Shown here: piece by piece, positions 1 through 8,373 of the stretch
How positions within the stretch are numbered: position 1 is the stretch's first letter
Layout: each line of letters begins with the position of its first letter
Source: JACZUI01 sp965216725
Lineage (GTDB): Bacteria; Actinomycetota; Acidimicrobiia; Spongiisociales; ZC4RG35
DNA length: 64,000 bases
NCBI GenBank assembly: GCA_965216725.1
Contig: CBDCGI010000003.1
Coordinates: forward strand, 43,732-107,731
Direction: 5' to 3'
The notes under the pieces: generated by a model
Told to the model about the DNA's origin: nothing
What the model saw: the letters and a program-made list of their open reading frames with translations, nothing else
Databases searched by the model: none
Made by a program: the position numbers and the translations under genes

Positions 1-562
1 CCTCCGGTGAGGTGTACATTTTCGAGCGATCGATGTCCTCATGGTCGGTGGCATCTTCGACGCCGCCCACGATTCCTATCTCCAACTCCAGGATCACATC
101 CAAAGCGGCACATTGCTCCAACAACTCGTCGGCCAGGGCCAGGTTCTCATCCATGGGGAGTATCGAGGCATCGAGCATGTGGGACTGGAACAAGGGCTCG
201 AGGCCGTCTCCCCTACGTTCCCTGGTCATTTCGAGAAGAGGCCTGATGAAGCCGTCGACCCGGTCTGGAGGGCAGTGATCGGTGTGGAGGGCGACGTTGG
301 CCGGATACTGGGCGGCGACTATCCGTGCCAGTTCTGCCATCGCCCGAGCCCCGGTCGCCATGTTCTTGTTGGACTGCCCGCTGAAGAACTCGGCGCCACC
401 ATATGAGATCTGAAGGATGCCGTCTGAGCTGGCGTCGCTGAACCCTTCCATGGCAGCAGTCAGAGTGGACGACGAAGTCACGTTGATCGCGGGCAGGGCG
501 TAGCCGCCGTCGCGGGCTGCCTGATACATGGCCTGGTATTTCTCAGGGCTTACGACTGGCAT
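1..562 (-). CDS. fba: Class II fructose-bisphosphate aldolase, N-terminal part (runs off the window)
   Basis: Reads leftward from an ATG at 562 and stays open to base 1, so about 187 N-terminal residues are visible and the C-terminus lies outside the window. The product would cleave fructose 1,6-bisphosphate into dihydroxyacetone phosphate and glyceraldehyde 3-phosphate (glycolysis and gluconeogenesis, cytoplasm), using a metal ion. Seen: the family start PAINVTSS at residues 24-31, the metal-binding HTDHC at 93-97, FQSHMLD at 125-131 and LDENL-like MDENLALADELL after it. This matches the actinobacterial FbaA type. A purine-rich GTGGAG lies just before the ATG. The gene is divergent from the DUF454 gene, with about 170 bases between the starts. 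Confidence 0.95.
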   Translation of the reverse strand, partial: MPVVSPEKYQAMYQAARDGGYALPAINVTSSSTLTAAMEGFSDASSDGILQISYGGAEFFSGQSNKNMATGARAMAELARIVAAQYPANVALHTDHCPPDRVDGFIRPLLEMTRERRGDGLEPLFQSHMLDASILPMDENLALADELLEQCAALDVILELEIGIVGGVEDATDHEDIDRSKMYTSPE

Positions 563-729
563 CTCGACTCCACGTTTGGTCTGGGCCAAGTTAGCTCCGC
601 CGGCCTTCCATTTCCTAAGTAGGGGTAGACGTGGGCATTGCCTCGACGTCGCCCCTTTGGCATGGGTGGAGGAAAGGGGTCGCTGAGTCGACTCGCCGTC
701 AGAAACAGGTTCCAATAGGTTTGGGGCCA

Positions 730-1149
730 ATGGAGACTGTGGCCCCCAAGGCAGCGGGCTCGAAGAAGCCTCGGAGTCGAATCCTTCGCGGGCTGTATTT
801 CGTGCTTGGAGTGATCTGCTTGGGCCTGGTCTACATCAGTGCCCTGCCCGGGATCCCGACGTTCGACCTGGTCATTCTCGCTGCCTTCTTCTTCTCCATG
901 TCGTCCGACAAAGTCCACGACTGGATGGTGAGCCACCCGGTTTTCGGAAAGATCATCCGCGGCTACCGCGATGAGGGCCTGACCATGAAGATGAAGTGGG
1001 CGGCCGCCATCGCCATCACCGCATCCCTGGGCATATCGGCGTTCCTGCTCACTGACCTGCTCGCCCTGCGCCTGGTGCTCCTTGCGGTCGGGGTCTACGC
1101 CATATGGTTCGTGTTCACTCGGCCCACCAAGGTTGTTTCAACCGACTGA
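730..1149 (+). CDS. DUF454 (YbaN-like) small inner-membrane protein
   Basis: A 139-residue protein with a basic N-terminus (KKPRSR) and four hydrophobic stretches, arranged as two pairs around a charged central segment (HDWMVSHPVFGKIIRGYRDEG). That hydrophobic pair, then W-x6-P-x-FGK-x-IR-x-YR-x-G, then hydrophobic pair layout is the DUF454/YbaN pattern. The function of the family is unknown. I chose ATG 730; an in-frame start at 631 would add 33 residues with no family similarity. The last 12 bases overlap the end of the convergent MoaD-like gene. Confidence 0.85.
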   Translation: METVAPKAAGSKKPRSRILRGLYFVLGVICLGLVYISALPGIPTFDLVILAAFFFSMSSDKVHDWMVSHPVFGKIIRGYRDEGLTMKMKWAAAIAITASLGISAFLLTDLLALRLVLLAVGVYAIWFVFTRPTKVVSTD

Positions 1150-1413
1150 CCGGCACCCGCCGCTGACGGCCTGCAATACGACCAGCTCGGACTGTTCATG
1201 GACCCCGGTCCCGAGACTGGCGCGCTTGCCGTCGACGAAGACCAGGACATGAGGTCGAATCCGTCCGACCTCGTCGAGGAGATGATTTCGCAGCGCAGGC
1301 TCAGCCACAAACAGGTTGTCGAGAGCCTCGGCGAGCGTCGAACCGGTCACCATCTGACGGAGGCCATTCTTGGCTGCCGCCTCGAGAAGCCGCGGCAGCC
1401 TGATCTCTGCCAT
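1138..1413 (-). CDS. MoaD/ThiS-type ubiquitin-like protein with residues after its Gly-Gly
   Basis: A 91-residue protein of the beta-grasp MoaD/ThiS/CysO class. Visible features are the central TLAEALDNLF helix, HVLVFVDGKRA in the second half, and the closing AVSGG. In sulfur-carrier proteins the C-terminal Gly-Gly is adenylated and thiocarboxylated. Here five residues (CRSVG) follow it, so the tail would have to be trimmed before activation, or the protein is not a carrier. The ATG overlaps the stop of the upstream Asp-box protein gene (TGATG at 1413), so the two are translationally coupled. No E1-like, cysteine synthase or JAMM protease gene is in the window. Confidence 0.85.
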   Translation of the reverse strand: MAEIRLPRLLEAAAKNGLRQMVTGSTLAEALDNLFVAEPALRNHLLDEVGRIRPHVLVFVDGKRASLGTGVHEQSELVVLQAVSGGCRSVG

Positions 1414-2438
1414 CAGAGAAGTGCCACCGACCCGATTCGGGGAAAGACCGGATCCAGGGCCGCCCAACTCTCGCCAGCGTCACGGGTGACTCTGACGCGT
1501 CCACTTGTGGTGCCGAAGGCAAAGGTGCCATCACCGTCACCGTCGTAAGCGCCCCGCAGCACGCCGGTGAACTCCGGTGACTCGCCCCAGCCCCCGCCCG
1601 CCACTGTCCAGCTTGCACCGTCATCGTCCGACGCGTAGACCCGCAAGAGCCCCTCTACCGGCAGCCGGTTCATGTCGGACTCCAAGGGGATCGTCAGGAG
1701 CCGGCCGCTGGCGTGGTCGCGCCAGATCACGAAGCCGAAGTCGGCGGGAAGGCCATTCGCGATGTGCTCCCACGTGTCGCCGCCGTTGGTGGTGCGGTAC
1801 ATGCCGCGATGATCTTGACGCCAGATCCGGTTGGGGTCTTGAGGATCGGCGGCCAGGGCGTGCACGCAGAATCCAACCTCTGGGCGCTGGTCACTGGCGT
1901 CGCCTGCCGGCGGTACCCCGTCGTTCTTGAGATTCCAGGTTTCTCCGCCATCGTCGGAACGGAATACGCCTACGGCCGAGATCGCGACCCAGATCCTTTC
2001 ACCTGATTTGAGGATCTTGTGCGCTGCGAGGCCTCCCAAGCCGGGCTCCCATTCGCTGCGTGTGCGATGCTCATTGAGCCCGGCGATCGGCGCCCAGCTC
2101 GTTCCAGCGTCGACAGACTTGAAGAGGCCGGCATGAGCAACCCCTGCCCATATGGTGTCGTCTTCGGTGTGAAACCTCCATATCTTCTCCATCTTGCGGC
2201 CGGTCTCCTCGGGCCAGGATGGTGGAGTCTCTATCGGCTCCCAGGTTTCCAGATCTGGGCTGTGGTGGATTCCCACCCCGAACCAATTGCTGGCCACAGC
2301 AGCCAGGTACCGGCCATCGATGCGCCCGAAAGTGGTGACTATCCAACCGGGGAAAAGGGGTCCCGACACTGCCCATTCCCCATCGCCCTCATCAAGGATG
2401 TATGCACCCTTCTCCGTGCCCACCGCTATCCGTGTCAT
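1413..2438 (-). CDS. Asp-box (BNR/sortilin-like) beta-propeller protein
   Basis: A 341-residue protein made of repeated blades with Asp-box motifs of the S/T-x-D-x-G-x-S/T-W type: DAGTSW, DDGGETW, NGGDTW, DDGASW and DAGESW can all be read. This fold is shared by sialidases, sortilins and photosystem assembly factors, and no sialidase catalytic set (FRIP, Arg triad) is evident, so an enzymatic call is not supported. There is no signal peptide; the start is MTRIAVGTEKGAY, so the protein is probably cytoplasmic. It forms a two-gene unit with the MoaD-like gene (1-base overlap). Divergent from nucS across 80 bases. Confidence 0.85.
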   Translation of the reverse strand: MTRIAVGTEKGAYILDEGDGEWAVSGPLFPGWIVTTFGRIDGRYLAAVASNWFGVGIHHSPDLETWEPIETPPSWPEETGRKMEKIWRFHTEDDTIWAGVAHAGLFKSVDAGTSWAPIAGLNEHRTRSEWEPGLGGLAAHKILKSGERIWVAISAVGVFRSDDGGETWNLKNDGVPPAGDASDQRPEVGFCVHALAADPQDPNRIWRQDHRGMYRTTNGGDTWEHIANGLPADFGFVIWRDHASGRLLTIPLESDMNRLPVEGLLRVYASDDDGASWTVAGGGWGESPEFTGVLRGAYDGDGDGTFAFGTTSGRVRVTRDAGESWAALDPVFPRIGSVALL

Positions 2439-2518
2439 GACCCTCCATCTTGGCTCGTTTCTCTTGGACTTGTCGTACAGAGCGGCCGTATCTCGACGCC
2501 GTTACTCTGCGCGGTCCG

Positions 2519-3187
2519 TTGAGACTCGTCATTGCCCGTTGCACCGTCGACTATTCGGGAAGGCTTGACGCCCACTTGCCGGAGGCGGTGCGCCTGATCA
2601 TGGTCAAGGCCGACGGCACCCTCGCCATTCATTCCGATGGCAACGCCTCCAAGCCGCTGAACTGGATGGTGTCACCCAACGAGCTGGAGGAGGGCGAAGA
2701 CCGGTGGGTGGTGACAAACTCCAAGGGTGAGCGTCTTGAGATCCGAATACATGAGGTCTTTGAGGACGTCGTCCACGAGCTCGGGGAGGATCCGGGGTTG
2801 GTCAAGGACGGTGTGGAGCAGCATCTCCAGGAGTTGATCGCCGCCCGCCCCTGGGTGCTCGAAGAGGGCCTGGTGCTGCTTCGTCGGGAGTACCCCACGG
2901 ACATTGGCCCTGTCGATCTCTTGTGTGCTGACGCTTCTGGACAAACTGTTGCCGTCGAGATCAAACGCCGGGGCGAGATCGATGGTGTCGAGCAGCTTTC
3001 CCGATACATCGAGCGTCTCAATCTCGATGTGCGACTGGCTCCGGTGCGAGGTGTCTTGGCGGCCCAGGCGATTTCACCTCAGGCAACAGTGCTGGCTGAG
3101 GCCAGGGGAATCGGCTCAATCGAGGTCGACTACGACGGGTTGCGTGAGATCGAGGACACCGAGCTCCGCCTGTTCAGTCTCTCCTGA
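2519..3187 (+). CDS. nucS: Mismatch-specific endonuclease NucS (EndoMS)
   Basis: Cuts double-stranded DNA at mismatches in the non-canonical mismatch repair route of Actinobacteria and archaea that lack MutS-MutL. The N-terminal domain begins RLVIARCTVDYSGRLDAHLP, as in the family. The C-terminal PD-(D/E)xK nuclease shows DIGPVDLL and VAVEIKRR, the metal-binding Asp and the Glu-x-Lys. I place the start at TTG 2519, which gives 222 residues and the exact family N-terminus; the ATG at 2450 would add 23 unrelated residues. The stop is one base before the trmL start, so the two are very likely co-transcribed. Confidence 0.95.
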   Translation: MRLVIARCTVDYSGRLDAHLPEAVRLIMVKADGTLAIHSDGNASKPLNWMVSPNELEEGEDRWVVTNSKGERLEIRIHEVFEDVVHELGEDPGLVKDGVEQHLQELIAARPWVLEEGLVLLRREYPTDIGPVDLLCADASGQTVAVEIKRRGEIDGVEQLSRYIERLNLDVRLAPVRGVLAAQAISPQATVLAEARGIGSIEVDYDGLREIEDTELRLFSLS

Positions 3188-3188
3188 C

Positions 3189-3653
3189 GTGCTTCAAGTC
3201 GTCTTCTACGAGCCGGAGATCCCGCCCAACACCGGGAACGCGATGCGGCTGGCCGCCGTGTCTGGTTTCTCGCTGCACCTGATTCGTCCGCTCGGCTTCG
3301 ACATGGACGACACCCGACTGAGGCGAGCAGGCATGGACTACCGCGATCGCGCTGCGGTATCTATTCATGACGACCTAGCAAGATGGATGCGAGAGCAGAG
3401 TCCTACTCGGGTGTTTGCCTTCACGGTTGACGGCGAGGACCGATACGACGAGATCGCCTACCAGCCAGGTGATTCCCTCCTGTTCGGACGGGAGTCGGAT
3501 GGGCTGCCTGAGGAGGTAAAGACCCACGTCCGGGTGACGGCGCGGGTAAGGATCCCGATGGTTCCAGGAGTGAGGTCGATCAACCTGTCCAATTCGGCCG
3601 CAATCGTGGTCTACGAAGCTTGGCGACAGCTGGGATTCCCTGGTTCCGCCTAA
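3189..3653 (+). CDS. trmL: tRNA (cytidine/uridine-34-2'-O)-methyltransferase TrmL
   Basis: A 154-residue SPOUT methyltransferase that 2'-O-methylates the wobble base of certain leucine tRNAs, using S-adenosylmethionine. The start of the family fold, FYEPEIPPNTGN, is at residues 6-17. The SAM-binding trefoil-knot motifs follow: LLFGRESDGLP and then IPMVPGVRSINLSNSAA, which hold the conserved Arg, Glu and Asn. The start is GTG 3189, one base after the nucS stop. The TAA stop overlaps the stop of the convergent M20 gene by four bases. Confidence 0.93.
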   Translation: MLQVVFYEPEIPPNTGNAMRLAAVSGFSLHLIRPLGFDMDDTRLRRAGMDYRDRAAVSIHDDLARWMREQSPTRVFAFTVDGEDRYDEIAYQPGDSLLFGRESDGLPEEVKTHVRVTARVRIPMVPGVRSINLSNSAAIVVYEAWRQLGFPGSA

Positions 3654-4987
3654 AACCTGTCGGCGAGAAGTTGCATGGCGATCGCCTCCGAAAGAACGGA
3701 TTTCTCCAAGTCGCCGAGGTCCTGGCTCTCATTCGGTGCATGGATGGCACTCGTCGGATCTCCGCAGCCGATCACGAGGATGGGAGCATTGGGGAACATC
3801 TCGGCGAACGTGGCGATGAAGGGGATAGACCCTCCGGCACCCATGTGTACCGGATCGTTTCCATATGCTTCCCGAAACGCGTCCGTCCACGCCTCGTAAG
3901 CGAAGTTGTCGGTCGAGAGCGTGGAGGCGTCCCCCGACTGTTCCCGGGTCACTTGGACCTGTGTCCCCCAAGGGGTGTTGGCTTGAAGGTGGGCGATCAG
4001 CAGGTCGGCCGCGGCGCGTGTGTCCTGGCCTGGTGCGGTGCGAAGGCTGACGGTGGCGCGAGCCACCGGGACGAGCTGGTTGATGGCCTCTGACGTCGGA
4101 GGAGCGTCGATTGCGATGGTGGCGATCGCCGGCTTCGTCCACAGGCGGGCAGGTACCGATCCAGATCCCATTTCCTCGATCTCCGGGACTGCACCGATCA
4201 TCTCTCGCATCAAATCTGATGGAACCTGAAGGCCTTCGACCTCATAGGAGTGGAGCCCGTCGACGGCCACCTCCCCGGAGTCATCGTGCAGACTGGAGAG
4301 CAGCCGCACCAGCGCGGTCAGAGCGTCCGGGAAGACTCCTCCGTATTGACCGGAGTGAACCGCTTTGTCGAGAGTTCGCAGCTCGATCCAAAGATTCACG
4401 ATCCCACGCAGGGAGGTGAGGAACGCGGGGACACCGACAGACCAGTTTCCGCCATCTCCAATGACGATCACATCGGGTCGCAGCAGGTCGGCGTGTTCGC
4501 TGAGAATCTGCCCCAGGCTCTCCGACCCCGCCTCCTCCTCACCCTCGAAGAAGATCTGGACTCCCACCGGCAGATCATGCCCGTGTGCGGCGATAGCCCC
4601 AAGATGCATGATGATGCCGGCCTTGTCGTCGGATACGCCTCTTCCATAGAGCCGCCCGTCCCTCTCGATCGCCTGGAAGGGGCCCGACTCCCACTCTTCG
4701 AGCGGACCCGGGGGCTGGACGTCATAATGCGCGTAGAGGAGCAGGGTCGGGGCACCTGCTGGCCCCTCCTTTTCGGCAAAAACCGCGGGATGACCGCCGC
4801 CTTCGAGGAGCTGTGCGTTGTCGAGCCCCAAGTCTTCCAGGAGGCCCCGGATCTGTTCCGCTGCTTGGCGCACGTCCTGCGGGTCGTAGGCGTGGTGGCT
4901 GACCGATTCCAAGGTCACCAGTTCGCCGAGCAGGGAGGTAAGGCGTGGCATGTCCTCGCGCACGGCGTTTCTCAGGTCATCATGCAT
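3650..4987 (-). CDS. M20 family metallopeptidase (dipeptidase-like)
   Basis: A 445-residue zinc aminoacylase/carboxypeptidase-fold enzyme, most like the cytosolic nonspecific dipeptidase group. Metal and catalytic motifs are present in order: HYDVQPP, GRGVSDDKAG, FFEGEEEAGS, a later GDGG block in place of the usual Asp ligand region, HMGAGGSIP, and a His in AIHAPNE near the C-terminus. The dimerisation domain lies between them (DKAVHSGQYGG is the His that completes the active site of the partner subunit). I start at ATG 4987 (MHDDLRNAV); earlier in-frame starts would run into the divergent protease gene. The substrate is unknown. Confidence 0.9.
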   Translation of the reverse strand: MHDDLRNAVREDMPRLTSLLGELVTLESVSHHAYDPQDVRQAAEQIRGLLEDLGLDNAQLLEGGGHPAVFAEKEGPAGAPTLLLYAHYDVQPPGPLEEWESGPFQAIERDGRLYGRGVSDDKAGIIMHLGAIAAHGHDLPVGVQIFFEGEEEAGSESLGQILSEHADLLRPDVIVIGDGGNWSVGVPAFLTSLRGIVNLWIELRTLDKAVHSGQYGGVFPDALTALVRLLSSLHDDSGEVAVDGLHSYEVEGLQVPSDLMREMIGAVPEIEEMGSGSVPARLWTKPAIATIAIDAPPTSEAINQLVPVARATVSLRTAPGQDTRAAADLLIAHLQANTPWGTQVQVTREQSGDASTLSTDNFAYEAWTDAFREAYGNDPVHMGAGGSIPFIATFAEMFPNAPILVIGCGDPTSAIHAPNESQDLGDLEKSVLSEAIAMQLLADRF

Positions 4988-5047
4988 CGGGCGAGCGTAA
5001 CCGGCGATGTCCCCACAGCGCTCGGTGTCGACCATGATGGATGTGAG

Positions 5048-5764
5048 ATGATCAGGTTCAGCCTCTTTGGGATCCCGGTCACGGTTCGGCCGTCCTTTCT
5101 CTTGATCGCTGCGTTGCTGGGGTTGGGAACCCGTTCCGTTGTCAGAACAGCGCTGTGGGTCGGAGTGGTGTTCGTCTCGATCTTGATTCACGAGCTGGGT
5201 CACGCGTTGGTGGCCAGGTCCTTCGGCTCGACAGTGACCATCGAGCTGAACGGCATCGGTGGCCTCACCACGTGGACCGGCGCATCTGGGATGGGACCCG
5301 GGCGTCGGGCATTGGTAGCGGCGTCAGGATCGGCGGTGGGAGTCGTCTTCGGCTTGATTGTCCTGGTGATCGACGAGCTCACGGGCCCCCACCAGGGGCT
5401 CCTCCAGTTCACCTTGGCCAATTTCATCCTCGTCAACGTGTTCTGGGGGCTGCTCAATTGGCTGCCGGTGCGTCCTTTGGACGGTGGCCATCTACTGGTC
5501 TCGCTCCTGGAGAAACTCGCCCCCGAGAGAGGGCCGGCGATCGCTCGGGTCACATTCATCGTCACCGCAGCGGTTGGTGCCTTTCTTGCATTCCAGTTCG
5601 GTCTTCTCTTTGCCGGCCTTATCGCATTGTGGCTTCTGGCCGCCGAGCTGACTGGGGGCACGGTGCGAAACCGACACCCGGCAGCTGGGCTCCCGGTCAT
5701 GACTTTTGATGACGATGAGCCATCGATTGTGGAGGAGCAGAGGGAGGACCGGGAACCGGGCTGA
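5048..5764 (+). CDS. Site-2 protease family (M50) intramembrane zinc protease
   Basis: A 238-residue multi-pass membrane protein. The zinc-binding HELGH is at residues 48-52 within a transmembrane helix, and the second ligand motif NWLPVRPLDGGH is at about 138-148, with Asp145 as third ligand. There are no CBS or PDZ domains, so this is a minimal S2P core; such proteases cut transmembrane substrates such as anti-sigma factors, and the target here is unknown. The start is ATG 5048, with 60 bases to the divergent M20 gene. The acyl-CoA dehydrogenase gene follows after 12 bases on the same strand. Confidence 0.9.
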   Translation: MIRFSLFGIPVTVRPSFLLIAALLGLGTRSVVRTALWVGVVFVSILIHELGHALVARSFGSTVTIELNGIGGLTTWTGASGMGPGRRALVAASGSAVGVVFGLIVLVIDELTGPHQGLLQFTLANFILVNVFWGLLNWLPVRPLDGGHLLVSLLEKLAPERGPAIARVTFIVTAAVGAFLAFQFGLLFAGLIALWLLAAELTGGTVRNRHPAAGLPVMTFDDDEPSIVEEQREDREPG

Positions 5765-5776
5765 TACGGTCCGGGA

Positions 5777-7003
5777 ATGGACTTCGCATACACGGCGAGA
5801 GTGGAGGAGCTACGGCGCCGCCTGAACGACTTCATGGACGGCCACGTCTATCCGGCTGAGGCGGTGTACCGGGACCAGATGGAGAAGTCGGGCGACCCCC
5901 ATCATCACCCGAAGGTTATCGAAGATCTGAAGGCCGAGGCGCGATCGAGAGGTTTGTGGAATCTGTTTCTTCCCGATTCGGAGACGGGGGCCGGTCTCAG
6001 CGTCCTCGAATACGCTCCGCTTGCGGAGATCTCGGGTCGCAGCCCCTTCCTGGCTCCAGAGGCGATGAATTGCTCGGCGCCCGACACGGGAAACATGGAG
6101 ATCCTGCACATGTTCGGAACGCCTGACCAGAAGGCTGCATGGCTGCAGCCGCTCCTGGAGGGTGAGGCGCGTTCGGCGTTTTCGATGACCGAGCCTGACG
6201 TTGCCAGCTCCGACGCCACCAATATCGCGACACGGATCGATGAGGATGGTGGCGAGTGGGTCATTACCGGCAGGAAATGGTTCAGCTCGGGGGCGGCGTC
6301 GCCGCGGTGCCGGTTCACGATCGTGATGGGAGTCACCGACCCGGACGCGGATCCGCATCGCCGGCAGTCCATGGTGGTTGTTCCCCTCGACGCGGCCGGT
6401 GTCAGCGTCGTCAGGGAGCCGGCTGTCTTCGGCTATCAGGATCGAGGCGGGCACCCCGAAATTCGGTTCGACGGTGTGCGGGTGCCCCAATCCAATCTGC
6501 TCGGCGAGCGAGGCGGCGGGTTCGCGATTGCGCAGGCGAGGCTCGGGCCGGGCCGGGTGCATCATTGCATGAGAGCCATCGGGGCGGCCGAGCGCTGTCT
6601 CGATCTCATGGTGCAACGGTCACAGGCTCGGACGGCTTTTGGACGTCCGCTGTCAGAGCAGGGGGTGGTGAGGGAGTGGATCGCCGACGCCCGTATAAAG
6701 ATCGAACAGGCACGCTTGCTGGTGCTGAAAACGGCCTGGATGATCGACAACCTGGGTACCAAGGCTGCCCGCATCGAGATCGCTGCCATCAAAGTTGCTG
6801 CTCCCGCAGTTCTCACCCACGTTGCCGATCGCGCCATACAGCTGTTTGGTGCTGCCGGTTTCACCGAGGACTTTCCCCTGGCGGCCATGTATTCCATAGG
6901 GCGGTGGCTACGCGTCGCCGACGGGCCCGACGAGGTGCACATGCGGTCCGTGGCCAGGGCCGAGCTGGGCCGGCTTGGGCCCGACGCGCACGCAACTCAC
7001 TAG
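5777..7003 (+). CDS. Acyl-CoA dehydrogenase family protein (ACAD10/11-like)
   Basis: A 408-residue flavoenzyme that would oxidise an acyl-CoA at the alpha-beta bond, passing electrons to electron-transfer flavoprotein. Seen: the N-terminal helical domain, the FAD/substrate loop FSMTEPDVASSDATNI at about residues 135-150, the RKWFSSGA turn, SQARTAFGRPLSEQGVV in the C-terminal helical domain, and the closing QLFGAAGFTEDFPLAAMY with Arg-rich ends. The SDATN and long C-terminus favour the ACAD10/11 branch, which takes branched or hydroxylated acyl chains; this is inference. It probably shares a transcript with the M50 gene. Confidence 0.93.
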   Translation: MDFAYTARVEELRRRLNDFMDGHVYPAEAVYRDQMEKSGDPHHHPKVIEDLKAEARSRGLWNLFLPDSETGAGLSVLEYAPLAEISGRSPFLAPEAMNCSAPDTGNMEILHMFGTPDQKAAWLQPLLEGEARSAFSMTEPDVASSDATNIATRIDEDGGEWVITGRKWFSSGAASPRCRFTIVMGVTDPDADPHRRQSMVVVPLDAAGVSVVREPAVFGYQDRGGHPEIRFDGVRVPQSNLLGERGGGFAIAQARLGPGRVHHCMRAIGAAERCLDLMVQRSQARTAFGRPLSEQGVVREWIADARIKIEQARLLVLKTAWMIDNLGTKAARIEIAAIKVAAPAVLTHVADRAIQLFGAAGFTEDFPLAAMYSIGRWLRVADGPDEVHMRSVARAELGRLGPDAHATH

Positions 7004-7123
7004 CCAGGGTCATCCGCGGACCGTTTCCGCTCCGAAGTGACATATAGAGGTCGCACTCGGGATTGACGAGTGGACCTAAAACCTGGGAACGAAAGGCCTT
7101 GATTCTGCGTTTACGGGGATTCA

Positions 7124-7405
7124 ATGATGATTAGTGGACAGATGTTCGACTTGAAGCACTCGCCTTGGCGGGAGGCGGCGGCGTGTCTCACCGTGGGTGA
7201 AGATGTCTCTTTCTTCCCCGATGCAGAGGACGTGGCAGGGATCTCTAAGGCGAAGGCAGTATGCGCAACGTGCCCGGTTTCGGCCGAGTGCCTGACTTGG
7301 GCGATTGAAACCAATCAAAGCGAGGGTGTCTGGGGCGGCCACACTGCACGGGAAAGGCGCGCCATCAGACGGCGTTGGATCGAGGAGATCAAGAAGGCTT
7401 CTTAG
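7124..7405 (+). CDS. WhiB family iron-sulfur transcriptional regulator
   Basis: A 93-residue Actinobacteria-specific regulator that binds a [4Fe-4S] cluster and usually acts with a sigma factor. The four cluster Cys are C21, C47, C50 and C56 (CATCPVSAEC), followed by the GVWGG turn at 68-72 and a basic C-terminal tail (RERRAIRRRW) for DNA contact. Length and motif spacing are those of the WhiB1/WhiB2 size class; I do not assign a number. It has its own 120-base upstream region with no convincing promoter hexamers. Its TAG stop overlaps the stop of the convergent AstE-like gene. Confidence 0.93.
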   Translation: MMISGQMFDLKHSPWREAAACLTVGEDVSFFPDAEDVAGISKAKAVCATCPVSAECLTWAIETNQSEGVWGGHTARERRAIRRRWIEEIKKAS

Positions 7406-8373
7406 GAGCTCGAGTCGTCTTTTGCGACGTGGACCAGGGCGTCGCCGGGATTCACCAGCGGCCGTAGTGTCCTCGAAATCACCCAGCCGTCGGCTGGTGC
7501 CTTGACCCTGGTGGGCCGGGTCCCGAAAGCGTCAGAGATGGCTGTCACCGGCTGACCCTCTTCTACCCGGTCTCCGAGCCGGACCAACATCTCTGCCAGA
7601 CCGCCACGCCGGGCCCGCACCCAGGTCGTCTTCTCGATGATCCTCGTGGACCGGGCTCGGGGCAGGCGAGCATCGATCATCCCCAGCGAACGAAGTGATC
7701 TCATGATGCCGTTCACCCCTGTCTCGATCACCTCTTCATCGAAGCGATGGGCCTGGCCACCTTCATAGACCAAGACTTTGGCCCCTCGGTCGACGGCCGC
7801 CTGGCGCAGCGAGCCCTTTCTCTGCTTGGCTCCGATAGTGAAATCGGCACCAAATGCCCGGGCCAGCTTGACCGATGAAACATCGTTGATGTCGGTCCGG
7901 ATTTGGGGGACGTTGATCCGGTGATTCGTCGCCGTGTGCAAATCGAAGCCGACCGAGCACTGGCTGACGATCTGCTCCATGAAGAGGTTGGCCAATCTCG
8001 ACGCCGTGGAGCCACGCGCAGACCCTGGGAAAGACCGGTTGAGATCACGTCGGTCGGGCAAGTACCGAGATTCGATCGTGAAGCCAAGCGGATTGACGAT
8101 CGGGACCGCCACCATGGCGCCGCGGAGGCTCTTGGCATCGAGCACGCCGAGAACCCTGCGGACGATGTCTATCCCGTTGAGCTCGTCACCGTGGATGGCG
8201 GCCGACATCCAGACTGTGGGACCTGCGGACCGGCCGTTCACGACCGAAACCGGCAGTGATTCGGCGGAGCCGGTCGCATTTCGCGCAAAGGGCAGCTCGA
8301 GACGCATTTTCCGGCCCGGGCGAACCTCGACGCCACCAACGACGATCGGGATGTTCGCCTTGGTTGGCGTCAA
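7402..8373 (-). CDS. Succinylglutamate desuccinylase/aspartoacylase-like zinc hydrolase
   Basis: A 323-residue carboxypeptidase-fold enzyme. Zinc motif HGDELNG is at residues 61-67 (His61, Glu64), DLNRSFPG follows with the substrate-binding Asn-Arg, and DLHTAT carries the third ligand. The C-terminal third (TTWVRARRGG...PADGWVI...NPGDALVHVA) is a biotinyl-like beta barrel. The gene overlaps rimK by four bases (ATGA). Similar hydrolases occur next to rimK and retropepsin genes elsewhere, so a role in removing or processing glutamate-type modifications is plausible but inferred. It is the last gene of a three-gene operon. Confidence 0.88.
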   Translation of the reverse strand: MTPTKANIPIVVGGVEVRPGRKMRLELPFARNATGSAESLPVSVVNGRSAGPTVWMSAAIHGDELNGIDIVRRVLGVLDAKSLRGAMVAVPIVNPLGFTIESRYLPDRRDLNRSFPGSARGSTASRLANLFMEQIVSQCSVGFDLHTATNHRINVPQIRTDINDVSSVKLARAFGADFTIGAKQRKGSLRQAAVDRGAKVLVYEGGQAHRFDEEVIETGVNGIMRSLRSLGMIDARLPRARSTRIIEKTTWVRARRGGLAEMLVRLGDRVEEGQPVTAISDAFGTRPTRVKAPADGWVISRTLRPLVNPGDALVHVAKDDSSS

